The notes under the pieces were generated by a model. That model worked only from the letters and a program-made list of their open reading frames with translations, did no database searches and was not told where the DNA came from. Shown one piece after another: positions 25,859 through 34,095 of a stretch of 64,000 nt of DNA. Each line of letters begins with the position of its first letter. Within the stretch, counting starts at the first letter, position 1. The translations under genes were made by a program, and so were the position numbers. The stretch comes from Actinomadura opuntiae (lineage in GTDB: Bacteria; Actinomycetota; Actinomycetes; Streptosporangiales; Streptosporangiaceae), in contig NZ_JASNWF010000003.1 in NCBI RefSeq assembly GCF_030283205.1, positions 372,001 through 436,000 on the forward strand, written 5' to 3'.

Positions 25859-25897
25859 CGTAGGCCCGCGGCTGCTTCTGCTGGCCGCGAGCCTACG
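25859..25897 (+). terminator. Terminator hairpin after the SDR gene
   Basis: CGTAGGC-C-CGCGGC (25859-25872) pairs with GCCGCG-A-GCCTACG (25884-25897): 13 pairs with one C/A mismatch and an 11-nt loop, followed by TTCT. It lies 88 nt after the SDR stop and 30 nt before the 70-aa gene. Confidence 0.6.
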
Positions 25898-25927
25898 TTC
25901 TGATAATCAGTCGATACTCTGCTTCGC

Positions 25928-26140
25928 ATGAACCCAGAGGAAGCGGACGCCAAGGTCGAACTCGCCGAGACGAGGTACCTGAAGGCCAAGAAGGAAGTAG
26001 ACGCCCTCCTCGAAGACCTCTTCAGCGCCTACGCCGACGCCGCCAACGCCGGCCGCACCGCCGACCAGCTGGCCAAACCCGAAACCTTCACCGCCGACTA
26101 CATCCAGAAGAAGCTTAGCGAACGCGGCATCAAAGCTTGA
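25928..26140 (+). CDS. Hypothetical 70-aa coiled-coil protein
   Basis: Begins MNPEEADAKVELAETRYLKAKKEVDALL, a heptad-rich helix, followed by a second helix (SAYADAANAGRTADQLAKP) and a short C-terminal helix ending in Lys-Ala. The order of a coiled coil followed by an HTH-like pair resembles small actinomycete DNA-binding or regulatory proteins, but no catalytic motif is present. No Shine-Dalgarno is seen, so it may be leaderless. Function unknown. Confidence 0.6.
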   Translation: MNPEEADAKVELAETRYLKAKKEVDALLEDLFSAYADAANAGRTADQLAKPETFTADYIQKKLSERGIKA

Positions 26141-26226
26141 AGGAAGTTCGAAAGCCGCGCAGCAACTAGAGGGCATCCAATGACCGAATTGCGGTCACCT
26201 ACACCTCTGACAGAGGGCGCTATGTC

Positions 26227-26586
26227 ATGGTGTCCGGCATGAGAACCCTTCCTCTCTGGATCGGCGGTGCTCTCCTGGCCGCCGGGCTCATCATCGGATT
26301 CGCCCCCTTGAAGAGCAGCGGGAATTCCTGCGGATCGGCTTACGCCCCCGATAGTTCCAGCGGGGTCCTTCAACCGTCTGGCGATTGCGACGCAGTGACG
26401 TCGTTGGCACGCGCCCCGGCGCTCGCGTTCACGGCTGTGGGCGGAACGATCCTCGTGATCGGATTGGTTCTCGTCCCGGATCGGACTGGGCCGGAAGAGG
26501 ACCCCGTGCCGGACCGTCCGGCTGGACAGTCACACCGGCACGCCGGCGATGACGAAAGCGTGCAGACCAACGAAGCAACCAGTTAA
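26227..26586 (+). CDS. Small membrane protein (119 aa)
   Basis: Two membrane helices (LPLWIGGALLAAGLIIGF, about 8-25, and ALAFTAVGGTILVIGLVLV, about 65-83) flank a loop with two cysteines (SSGNSCGSAY, PSGDCDAV) that could form a disulfide outside the cell. The C-terminal 35 residues are acidic and hydrophilic. ATG 26227 fits an AGAGGG at about 10 nt. No family recognised. Confidence 0.6.
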   Translation: MVSGMRTLPLWIGGALLAAGLIIGFAPLKSSGNSCGSAYAPDSSSGVLQPSGDCDAVTSLARAPALAFTAVGGTILVIGLVLVPDRTGPEEDPVPDRPAGQSHRHAGDDESVQTNEATS

Positions 26587-26648
26587 GTGTTGCCAGTCCT
26601 GCGGTGCCGTGGATCGGCCGGGTGCCACCTTCTACCGCCGCGACCCCT

Positions 26649-27488
26649 CTATGGCGTGAAGAAGTCGATGAGGGCGCGGGCTATCTGGTCGGGGGCGTTC
26701 TCCGTGGGGATGTGGTCGGCTTCCGGGATTCGGATGAGCGTGGTTTGCGGGATCTCCGAGGCGAATTTCTCGGCGTACTGCACCTTCTCGAAGCCGTCGT
26801 CCTCACCCCAGATCAGCAGCTTGGGAATGGTCGACCGTTGTAGCGCGGGGACGAGGTCAAGGGTGTAGCGACTGTCGGCCGCGCCCGCCATGGCCCGCCA
26901 GGAGCGGCGGACCCGTGGATCGTTCCACGGGTCCACGTATTCGGCGATCAGCTGCTCGGTGGCGGCACCGGCCAGCGCCGCCGCCACGGCCTTCCGGCGG
27001 GCGGTGAGGAGGTCGTCGGCGGTGGTCGCCGCGGCGGCCTCCGGCTCCCGGAACCGGGCCACGTGGGGCGCCGGCCAGGAGTCGTAGAGGACCGAGTTGA
27101 CCAGGGCCAGCCGGCGTATCTCCATCCGATCGTGGGCGAGGAGATGCTGGGCGATGGCGCCGCCGATGTCGTGCCCTGCCACGGCGATCGGCCCGGAGAT
27201 CCTCAGCGCGGACGCGAAGCGCACCACCCAATCCGCGAGGGCCGGGACCGTGGCCGTTTCCAGGGTGAGCTCGCCTCCCGAGCGCCCCAGTCCGGGGAGG
27301 TCGACCGCGATGGGCCGAAGCCCCGCCTCCGCGAGGCGGCCCAGCACCGGGAGCCACACCCGGCTCCAGTACGTTCCGTGCAGCAGCAGCACGACCGGGC
27401 CGTCCTGCCCTGCGGTCAGGTAGCTGGCCGTCTCGCCGTCGACCTGGACCGCGGTCCTCAGCACGCCCCTTCCAGTGGTTCCACTCAT
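26649..27488 (-). CDS. Alpha/beta hydrolase with Asp nucleophile (epoxide hydrolase/haloalkane dehalogenase-like)
   Basis: 279 residues. HGTYWSRVW is the oxyanion loop; the nucleophile elbow is GHDIGG (D107), so the mechanism should go through an ester on Asp, as in epoxide hydrolases and dehalogenases. Later acid and His fit WGEDDGFEKV and EADHIPTENAP. A cap domain lies at about 130-200. Head-to-head with an AraC-type regulator across 71 bp, a likely regulatory pair. Confidence 0.85.
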   Translation of the reverse strand: MSGTTGRGVLRTAVQVDGETASYLTAGQDGPVVLLLHGTYWSRVWLPVLGRLAEAGLRPIAVDLPGLGRSGGELTLETATVPALADWVVRFASALRISGPIAVAGHDIGGAIAQHLLAHDRMEIRRLALVNSVLYDSWPAPHVARFREPEAAAATTADDLLTARRKAVAAALAGAATEQLIAEYVDPWNDPRVRRSWRAMAGAADSRYTLDLVPALQRSTIPKLLIWGEDDGFEKVQYAEKFASEIPQTTLIRIPEADHIPTENAPDQIARALIDFFTP

Positions 27489-27507
27489 GGGACCACTGTG
27501 ACCGGGG

Positions 27508-27524
27508 TCGGCCCTCGAGGCCGA
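27508..27524. promoter_or_regulatory. Palindrome between hydrolase and AraC-type regulator
   Basis: TCGGCC-CTCGA-GGCCGA, a perfect 6-bp inverted repeat with a 5-nt centre, 35 bp upstream of the regulator start and 20 bp upstream of the hydrolase start. Candidate operator for the divergent pair. Confidence 0.3.
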
Positions 27525-27559
27525 GAGTCCGAAAAGACATCTATGGGTATGTTCCTGCC

Positions 27560-28513
27560 ATGGACCGTCATCGGGTGGTGGCCCTGCTCAACCCGCCCCA
27601 GTCACCCTTCGAACTCGCCTGTGCCGCCGAGGTGTTCGGCACCGTCCGGCAGGACGCGCCGGCTCCCTACACCTTCCGGATCTGCGCCGAGCGCGCCGGT
27701 CCTCTGCGGACCACCGTCGGCTACACGATGCTCGTCGACGCGGGTCTTGAGGCCCTGCAGGAGGCGGACACCGTGATCATTCCCGGGTGGCAGCCGGCCG
27801 GCGCACCGGCGCCGCCGGCCGTCGTCGAGGCACTGCGGGACGCCCATCAGCGCGGGGCGAGGGTCGTCGCCATCTGCACGGCGGCCTTCGTCCTCGCCCA
27901 GGCCGGACTGCTCGACGGCCGCCGCGCCACCACGCACTGGCGCCACACCGCCCAACTCGCGGCCGCCTTCCCCAAGGTGCAGGTGGACCCGGACGTGCTT
28001 TACGTCGACCACGGCGACGTCGCGACCAGCGCCGGAACCGGTGCGGGCATCGACCTGTGCCTGCACCTGGTGCGTTCCGACCACGGCGCGGCATACGCCG
28101 CCCAGATCGCCCGGAACATGGTGCTGCCGCCGCACCGGGAGGGCAGCCAACTCCAGTACGCCGCGCAGCCCGCTCCGTCCAGGCCGGACGAGTCGTTGGC
28201 GCCGACGCTGGAGTGGGCCACCACGCAGCTCGACGCCCGGCTGACCGTCGACCGGCTCGCCGAACGCGCCGGGCTGTCCAGCCGGACTCTCGCACGGCGG
28301 TTCACCGAGCAGCTCGGCACCAGCCCGGGACGGTGGCTGCTCGGCCAGCGCCTCGACGCGGCACGGGTGCTGCTGGAACAGACCGACCTTCCGGTGGAGG
28401 CCATCGCCACCCGCGTCGGACTCGCCTCGGCGGTCAATCTGCGCCGCCGCTTCCGAGATCACCTCGGCACCACCCCCGGCGCCTACCGACGAACCTTCAG
28501 CGAGACCCGGTAG
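27560..28513 (+). CDS. GlxA-type AraC-family transcriptional regulator
   Basis: 317 residues. The N-terminal DJ-1/PfpI-like domain (about 5-190) has AICTAAFVLAQAGLLDGRRATTHW, with Cys at the nucleophile-elbow position. The C-terminal AraC domain (about 215-317) has two HTHs (DRLAERAGLSSRTLARRFTE and VEAIATRVGLASAVNLRRRF). This architecture matches GlxA/FtrA regulators. Likely controls the divergent Asp-hydrolase. Converges on the cyclase gene downstream. Confidence 0.92.
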   Translation: MDRHRVVALLNPPQSPFELACAAEVFGTVRQDAPAPYTFRICAERAGPLRTTVGYTMLVDAGLEALQEADTVIIPGWQPAGAPAPPAVVEALRDAHQRGARVVAICTAAFVLAQAGLLDGRRATTHWRHTAQLAAAFPKVQVDPDVLYVDHGDVATSAGTGAGIDLCLHLVRSDHGAAYAAQIARNMVLPPHREGSQLQYAAQPAPSRPDESLAPTLEWATTQLDARLTVDRLAERAGLSSRTLARRFTEQLGTSPGRWLLGQRLDAARVLLEQTDLPVEAIATRVGLASAVNLRRRFRDHLGTTPGAYRRTFSETR

Positions 28514-28551
28514 CCGAAGCTCGAGTCGGCACGCCGCGCGGGGACGGTTGA

Positions 28552-29364
28552 TCAGGCAGGGTCGGGCTGGCGCGCCGGCGGCTGGACGGGGTGGAGCGTG
28601 TGTTCGCCGTTGAGCCCCTTGAGCGTGACCTGGCGCGGTCGTGAGAGCCGGAACCGCGCCGGGTCGGGCAGGGCGCCGAGGGTCTCGTCGCTGATGAGGA
28701 TCTCGCCGCCGTCGGCCTGTGCCGCGACGCGGGCGGCCATGGCCACGGCGCGGCCGAAGTAGTCGCCGTCGCGGGAGACCGCTTCGCCGCGGTGCACGCC
28801 GATGCGCACGGTGACGCGTGCGGTGCGGGACACCTTGCGGCGCCGTCGGCCGAGCACGTTCTGGATCGCGACGGCCGCGCCGATCGCCTCCTCGGGATCG
28901 CTGAACGCGATCATGAAGCCGTCGCCCTGGGACTTGACGACGTGGCCCCCGCGCGCGGTGACCTGCCTGCGGACGAGGCGGTCGTGCGCCTTGAGGATCC
29001 GCACCCACGCCTTGTCGCCGAGCTTCTCGTTCAACGACGTGGAGTCGACGATGTCGGTGAACATGAAGGTGATGGTGCCGTCGGCGCCGGTGACGCGGAC
29101 GAGTTCCGCCCGATCCTCCGCGGCCCATCTGGCCAGGTCGTCGAGGGAGCTCATCAGCATCCCGCCGACCCCGTGCCGCCGCAACCGTGACGCGGTGCTC
29201 ACCGCGGCCTTGACCGCCCGGTGCGTTCCCTGCAGGAGGCCGGAGTCGGGACGCGGCCGGGTCGAGGCGCGCAACTGTTCGTACCGGCGGCGCTCGCGTA
29301 CCAGCAGCACCGACAGCACGGTCACAGCCGCCAGAGCGATGACGGCCACCGCTGATGTGACCAA
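28552..29364 (-). CDS. Membrane-anchored class III adenylate/guanylate cyclase
   Basis: About 270 residues. One N-terminal membrane helix is followed by Arg-rich juxtamembrane sequence and a class III catalytic domain: ITFMFTDIVDSTSLNEKLG with both metal-binding Asp, then KSQGDGFMIAFSD and FGRAVAMAARVAAQADGGEI. It should make cAMP or cGMP on the inner face of the membrane. The start is uncertain: the only good Shine-Dalgarno (AGAGGGAG, about 29387-29394) is followed at 5-8 nt by ATC codons rather than ATG/GTG/TTG. TTG 29364 gives a full membrane helix; GTG 29349 is the next option. Confidence 0.8.
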   Translation of the reverse strand: MVTSAVAVIALAAVTVLSVLLVRERRRYEQLRASTRPRPDSGLLQGTHRAVKAAVSTASRLRRHGVGGMLMSSLDDLARWAAEDRAELVRVTGADGTITFMFTDIVDSTSLNEKLGDKAWVRILKAHDRLVRRQVTARGGHVVKSQGDGFMIAFSDPEEAIGAAVAIQNVLGRRRRKVSRTARVTVRIGVHRGEAVSRDGDYFGRAVAMAARVAAQADGGEILISDETLGALPDPARFRLSRPRQVTLKGLNGEHTLHPVQPPARQPDPA

Positions 29365-29491
29365 CAGCCAGACGATGATGACAGCTCCCTCTTCTGGCCG
29401 GACCGAGAGGCACGGCGAGGCCGGAGACGATGCTCTACCGGACAGTAACTTACTGCGAGTAGAGCGGAAGCGCGAGCATCCCGGACGCGCC

Positions 29492-30196
29492 CTAGCTCTC
29501 CGAGCCCGTGGCCGGCGGCGGTACCTCGACGACGAAGAAGAGGAAGCAGGGCCTGGACGAAAGGCCATGGAAGTCGTCGGGGAACAGTTCACGGGCGGCC
29601 GGGTCGGGTTGCGGCTCGCTGATGGCGGAAAGGCGGAAACCGGCGGCGGCGAAGGCATCGGTCATCGCATGCAACGGCTTGCGCCAGAACCTCATCGGGA
29701 TGGCTTGCCCGCTGAACGACCATTTGAAGGTGTAACTGGTGGTCGCGAAATAATCGGGCCGAGGATCCTGGAAGGTGTAGGCCACGAAAGGATGGTCCAC
29801 CGACGCGATCAGCCTGCCGCCGGGCCTGAGCACCCGCCGCAACTCGGACAGCGCCGGCCCCCAGTCCTCCAGGTAGTGCAGCACCAGCGACGCGACCACG
29901 TCGTCGAACGCACCGTCGTCGAACGGCAGCCGGTCGTTCAGGTCGACCAGGTGCAGGACCGCGTCGTCGCCGAGTCGCCGCCGCGCCAACGCCAGCATCC
30001 CGGCGCTGGCGTCGATACCGGTGACGGCCGCACCGCGGTCGCGCAGTGCGGCCGACAGGGCACCCGAGCCGCAACCGGCGTCCAGGATTTGACGGCCGGC
30101 CACGTCTCCGGCGAGGGCCAGCATTGCGGGCCGCTCGTAGTACGCGTTTACGAGGCTGTTCTCGTTCTCCGCCGAGTACGCCTCGGCGAAGTTCAC
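29492..30196 (-). CDS. Class I SAM-dependent methyltransferase
   Basis: 234 residues. Motif I is ILDAGCGSGALSAALRDRG, followed by VTGIDASAGMLALAR and LPFDDGAFDDVVASLVLHY, then LRRVLRPGGRLIASVDHPF, all typical of methyltransferase domain 11. It starts 20 nt downstream of the monooxygenase stop on the same strand, so it is probably the last gene of the aromatic operon. O- or N-methylation of a small molecule is expected; the substrate is unknown. Confidence 0.88.
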   Translation of the reverse strand: MNFAEAYSAENENSLVNAYYERPAMLALAGDVAGRQILDAGCGSGALSAALRDRGAAVTGIDASAGMLALARRRLGDDAVLHLVDLNDRLPFDDGAFDDVVASLVLHYLEDWGPALSELRRVLRPGGRLIASVDHPFVAYTFQDPRPDYFATTSYTFKWSFSGQAIPMRFWRKPLHAMTDAFAAAGFRLSAISEPQPDPAARELFPDDFHGLSSRPCFLFFVVEVPPPATGSES

Positions 30197-30215
30197 ATGA
30201 TCCGCCGGACGGCTC

Positions 30216-31312
30216 CTATGGACGGTCGCTCATGGCGACGGCGATGCGGCCCATGAGGCCGGCTATGTCGGCGTCCGGTCCCGGGTGCATCTCCCAGCGG
30301 GCGATCTGGACGGATCCTTCGACGACGGTCCGGGCCCGGTCGAAGCGGCGTTCCATGAACGCGTCGAACAGCGCCTGGTCCACCGTGCCTCGGTCGCGGA
30401 GCAGTTCGGAGAACACCAGGGCGTCCTCCAGGCACTGGGCCGCGCCCTGGGCGAGGGTCGGGGGCAGGCGTGCGCGGCGTCCCCCATGATGATCACGTTG
30501 CCCCGGTTCCAGGGGCGCTCGACCAGGAGCGACTCGAACCACGTGTAGTGGATGGGGGCGGAGCCGGTGATGTCCTGCTTGATGTCGTCCCAGGGACCGC
30601 CGTAAGGCTCGGCGAGTTCGCGCATGGCGGTGGCGTACTCGGCGGGCGAGAGGGACGTCCTGTCCTGGGCCTCCTCCAGCAGGTAGGCATAGATGGTGTC
30701 CTCGCTGGTGGGGCAGTAGCCGGCGAGGTAGCAGGGTCCGCCGAGGACGAACTCGGTGCGCTCGATGCTCTTGGGACGGCGGGCGTGCACCCGCCAGGCC
30801 CCGATCCCGACCGGCTGCGGAACGGTGTCGATGCCCAGCATCGCGCGGACGGATGAGTTGATGCCGTCCGCGCCGACCACCAGGTCGTAGTCGCCGGTGG
30901 TGCCGTCGGAGAAGCGGACCGGGTCGACCGAGGTCACCGTGGTGCCGAGCATGAGGCGCGCACCGGCGCGTTCGGCGGCGTCGACCAGGATCGCGCACAG
31001 GTCCGGACGGAACATGCCGAGGGTGGCGGGCAGGTCGGGCCCGCCTGACTTGATGTCGTCGTGCTCGGCGAGGAGCCTGCCGTCGACCGCGCGTATGGCG
31101 ACCGAGTCGAAGGCGTAGCCCTTGGACCGGACCTCGTCCCAAACGCCCAGTTCGCGCAGGACGCGCAGCGCGTTGCCCTGCAGCGTGATGCCCGAGCCGA
31201 GCACGCTCCACTCCGGACGGCGTTCGGCCACGTCGACCGTCATCCCGGCGCGCGCGAGCAGGGCCGCCAGGCTCGTTCCGGTGATGCCGCCGCCGACGAT
31301 GAGAACTCTCAT
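30216..31312 (-). pseudogene. FAD-dependent aromatic monooxygenase, broken by a single-base frameshift
   Basis: From ATG 31312 the frame gives a PHBH-type flavoprotein: MRVLIVGGGITGTSLAALLA, the DG motif (YDLVVGADGINSSVR) and NVIIMGDAAHACP. After that it turns into Arg/Ser-rich nonsense. The expected continuation (TLAQGAAQCLEDALVFSELL, then RRFDRARTVVEGSVQIARW) is intact in the next frame to a stop at 30216. The break is at a run of five C on the coding strand (30464-30460); six would restore a normal protein of about 365 residues. Either a true mutation, phase variation, or a base-call error. Function would be hydroxylation of a salicylate-like aromatic ring. Confidence 0.8.
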
Positions 31313-31361
31313 GATGCCTCGCTGTTCGCTGACGAAAGGGGTGGGAGAGGCGAGGGGCCGG

Positions 31362-32330
31362 TCAGGCGGTCACGCAGCGGTTGCGCTGGGCGCCGACGCC
31401 GGTGGTGGCCGCCTCGATGACATCGCCCGGGCGGAGGAAGCGGTTCCAGTGCCCGCCGTTGCCGCGCGGGCTTCCGGTGAGGATCAGATCGCCGGGGAAC
31501 AGGGGAACCGACGCCGATGCCTCGGACACCAGGCGCGCCACGTCGTGGACCATGTCCGCCGGGGTGTCGTCCTGCATGACCTGCCCGTTCAGCGACATGG
31601 TGAGCCGCAGGCCAGCGGGGTCGCCGAGCACATGGGCCGGGACGATGAAGGGGCCGGTCGGCAGGAACGTCGGCTGGTTCTTGGCCCGCAACCAGTCTCC
31701 GCCGAGTGCGCGGTGCTCGGGCGAGAACTGCCAGTCACGCGCGCTGATGTCGTTGCAGACGGTATAGGCGGCGACGTAGTCGAGCGCCTCCTCGACGGGC
31801 ACGTGCCGTGCTGGACGGCCGATCACCGCGGTGAGTTCGACTTCCCAGTCCGGCTGGGACGTGCCCTGCGGCAGGACGACGTCGTCATAGGGACCGCACA
31901 TGGCGGCGGGAAGCCCGATGAACAGGAAAGGACGTCCTTCCGCCATCCGCCGGATCTCGACCCGGGCCGCCTCGGCCGCTTCACTCTCGGCCATTCCCTC
32001 GGCCGTGAATTTCGCGGAGGCCATCTCGAAAAGATGGGCCCGGTAATTGGCGCCGGCCTGGATGATCTGCCGTGGCTTCAACGGCGGGAGCACACGCAAC
32101 GTCGAAAGGTCGAGCCATCCGTCCTCATCGCCGGACGTGCCCGAGAGTTCGCCGAGCCTGGGGAGCACGGAGTCCCATTGTTCGAGGAGCCCGCGCACGG
32201 TGACGGGATGGCCGCCGAGGATCTCGTCGTCCAAGGGCCGCACCCGCTCCCCCGCGACCAGGCCGGCGAACTCGTCGCCGCCCTCGGTCGCGAAGGTGCC
32301 CAGCGCGAACCAGGCGTCCTCCTGCGGCAC
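31362..32330 (-). CDS. Fumarylacetoacetate hydrolase-family protein
   Basis: 322 residues. The FAH fold is shown by PRQIIQAGANYRAHLFEM, the metal-binding E-x-E in DWEVELTAVIG, YTVCNDISARDWQ and GPFIVPAHVLGDP, and the C-terminal LILTGSPRGNG. Members cleave C-C bonds in beta-diketones or decarboxylate/hydrate ring-cleavage products. Next to an extradiol dioxygenase it probably handles the ring-opened product. GTG 32330 begins just after the dioxygenase stop, with SD AAGGAG. Confidence 0.88.
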   Translation of the reverse strand: MPQEDAWFALGTFATEGGDEFAGLVAGERVRPLDDEILGGHPVTVRGLLEQWDSVLPRLGELSGTSGDEDGWLDLSTLRVLPPLKPRQIIQAGANYRAHLFEMASAKFTAEGMAESEAAEAARVEIRRMAEGRPFLFIGLPAAMCGPYDDVVLPQGTSQPDWEVELTAVIGRPARHVPVEEALDYVAAYTVCNDISARDWQFSPEHRALGGDWLRAKNQPTFLPTGPFIVPAHVLGDPAGLRLTMSLNGQVMQDDTPADMVHDVARLVSEASASVPLFPGDLILTGSPRGNGGHWNRFLRPGDVIEAATTGVGAQRNRCVTA

Positions 32331-32332
32331 CG

Positions 32333-33262
32333 TCAGCTCTCCTTGTAGGGGCGGACGGTCTCGTTGGGCTGCATGGTGAAGTGATGGCCCCACATCTCGG
32401 GCCTCTTGCCCTTGCGGAAGTCCACGTACTCCACGGATCGCGGGTCGGACTCCTTGATGGGCAGCCCGTCCCAGCCGTATTCGATGAAGAACCCGGCCGG
32501 AGTGTGGATGTAGTAGGACACGGTCTGGTCACCGACATGGCGTCCCAGCTTCATCAGCATGTCGGTGTTCTCGTCTCCCCCGAGCACGTCGTAGTACGAG
32601 TAGCCGACGTCGTCCAGCGACCGGCATTCGATGTAGACGTGGTGCAGCCCGAGCATGCCCGGCATTTCCAGGAAGGCCACGTTGTGGTGGCGCGGGTTGG
32701 CCCGCAGGAACCACATCTCTCCGAGCGGCTCGTTGAGCCGGACGATGTCGCTGGGCTTGAATCCCAGGACGTCGATGTGGAAGTCCACCGCCTTGCGCAC
32801 GTCCGGGACGACGAACACGATGTGCCCGAGACCCTGCTCACCGGTGACGAAACCCTGATGGGGCCGCGGCGGATCCCAGACCTTGTAGTCGGCGGACTGG
32901 TAGCAGTACGCCTCGTACGGCTGCCCGAAGGGATCCTCGAAGGTCACCAGGTCCAGCACGCCACGCGATTCGGCGAGCTCGCGCGAAGCCCGCTGCGGAT
33001 TGGCTCCGGCCTTTTCGAGCTTGGCGACCAGCGATTCCAGGTCCCTGTGGGACAGGACCTCCCAGCCGACATAGGCGAGTTCGTGCTGGTCACCGGGGTG
33101 GATCGACAGGCGGTAGTCGAAGTCGTCCAGCTTGACCCGGACGGCGCCGTCGTCACCGTCGGGGCCCAGCATGCAGGCGAACACCTCGGGCGCCCACGTA
33201 CGCCACTGCTCATAGGAAGGCGACCTGACGCCGACGTACCCCAGCTTGGCGATCTCTTGCAT
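32333..33262 (-). CDS. Type I extradiol ring-cleavage dioxygenase (BphC-like)
   Basis: 309 residues, two vicinal-oxygen-chelate repeats. Fe(II) ligands fit H147 (GLGHIVF), H208 (LGLHHVYIE) and E261 (GFFIEYGWDG); H192/H193 (RHHNVAF) and Y250 match the catalytic positions. The C-terminal domain carries the metal, as in 2,3-dihydroxybiphenyl 1,2-dioxygenase. It cleaves a catechol next to the hydroxyls and sits after the Rieske dioxygenase genes. The length matches the two-domain BphC class. Confidence 0.92.
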   Translation of the reverse strand: MQEIAKLGYVGVRSPSYEQWRTWAPEVFACMLGPDGDDGAVRVKLDDFDYRLSIHPGDQHELAYVGWEVLSHRDLESLVAKLEKAGANPQRASRELAESRGVLDLVTFEDPFGQPYEAYCYQSADYKVWDPPRPHQGFVTGEQGLGHIVFVVPDVRKAVDFHIDVLGFKPSDIVRLNEPLGEMWFLRANPRHHNVAFLEMPGMLGLHHVYIECRSLDDVGYSYYDVLGGDENTDMLMKLGRHVGDQTVSYYIHTPAGFFIEYGWDGLPIKESDPRSVEYVDFRKGKRPEMWGHHFTMQPNETVRPYKES

Positions 33263-33266
33263 TTCT

Positions 33267-33539
33267 TCACCCTTCTTTTTCGGTCGAGATGGGCTGGCCG
33301 TCTCCGGAGCGTTCCTCGTCCAGCGAGGCGACCAGATGCGACAGTTCCTCCGGCGTGAAGCACGTCAAGGCGTCGAGCACGACGGGATCCAGCAGGACCC
33401 GCCGGCGGCGTTTCGGCGACTCCAACAGCAGCCGCTCGCCGTTGCCGGTCAACACTCGGGTGAACGTGATGAAGGCGAACTCGTTCGACACGCTCTGGAC
33501 CGGTCCGAGCGATCGCTGTTCGTCGTCGCTGGTGCTCAC
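33267..33539 (-). CDS. Small conserved-looking protein of the ring-hydroxylating cluster (90 aa)
   Basis: A 90-residue acidic protein. The central part (VSNEFAFITFTRVLTGNGER, LLLESPKRRRRVLLDP, LDALTCFTPEELSHL) resembles short proteins found beside Rieske dioxygenases in other actinobacteria, sometimes labelled dihydrodiol dehydrogenase. It is far too short for that enzyme and has no Rossmann motif. It lies between the beta subunit (16-nt gap) and the extradiol dioxygenase (4-nt gap). A structural or assembly role is a guess. Confidence 0.7.
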   Translation of the reverse strand: MSTSDDEQRSLGPVQSVSNEFAFITFTRVLTGNGERLLLESPKRRRRVLLDPVVLDALTCFTPEELSHLVASLDEERSGDGQPISTEKEG

Positions 33540-33555
33540 TGTTCAGTTGCCCCTT

Positions 33556-34095
33556 TCAGAACAGGAACGACAGAACCGCTCCGGGAAGTACGGCGTGGTT
33601 GAGGTACACGGTGCGCTGGGCAAGCCGGAAGTCATCGCCTTCCTTGCGCAGGACGTCGTGGCGCTCGCCCGCCCACAGTTCCGGGGTGAAACGGAGGCGC
33701 TCCCGGTGGAGGTGAAAGGCACTACGGACGTTGACATGCGCCTCATCGGCGCCAGGAGTGACCACGATCCCCGTGACGACGCGCCGTAGCCGCGACGGCG
33801 GGTCCTCGGCCCAGGCGTGCTCGCCGTCGAGCCGGTCGATGCGCATTTTCAGGGTGAACCAGTTGTCGTACATGTGGTACGAACCGTCGGGGTAGTCCGG
33901 GAGGTTGCTGGTGAATTCGCGTGGAACGAGCACCGGTACCTGATAGACGACGTCCTGAGCAAGGAGGTCGTGCCATTCGTGGAGCCGGCGCATGTCGTCC
34001 AAGAGCATCGACTCGTAGTCCAACCAGGAGCGCACGGCCGTTTCGGTCTCCGGCGAGACCCGGGCTCGGTCCGTCCGGTGTGCGGGCGTCGTCAT
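33556..34095 (-). CDS. Aromatic ring-hydroxylating dioxygenase, beta subunit
   Basis: 179 residues with the NTF2-like fold of Rieske dioxygenase small subunits (LLDDMRRLHEWHDLLAQDVVYQVPV, then SRLRRVVTGIVV and SAFHLHRERLR). Structural role in an alpha3beta3 enzyme. Its ATG overlaps the alpha-subunit stop by four bases (ATGA), so production is coupled. The C-terminus LNHAVLPGAVLSFLF is typical. SD AGGAGG. Confidence 0.92.
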   Translation of the reverse strand: MTTPAHRTDRARVSPETETAVRSWLDYESMLLDDMRRLHEWHDLLAQDVVYQVPVLVPREFTSNLPDYPDGSYHMYDNWFTLKMRIDRLDGEHAWAEDPPSRLRRVVTGIVVTPGADEAHVNVRSAFHLHRERLRFTPELWAGERHDVLRKEGDDFRLAQRTVYLNHAVLPGAVLSFLF

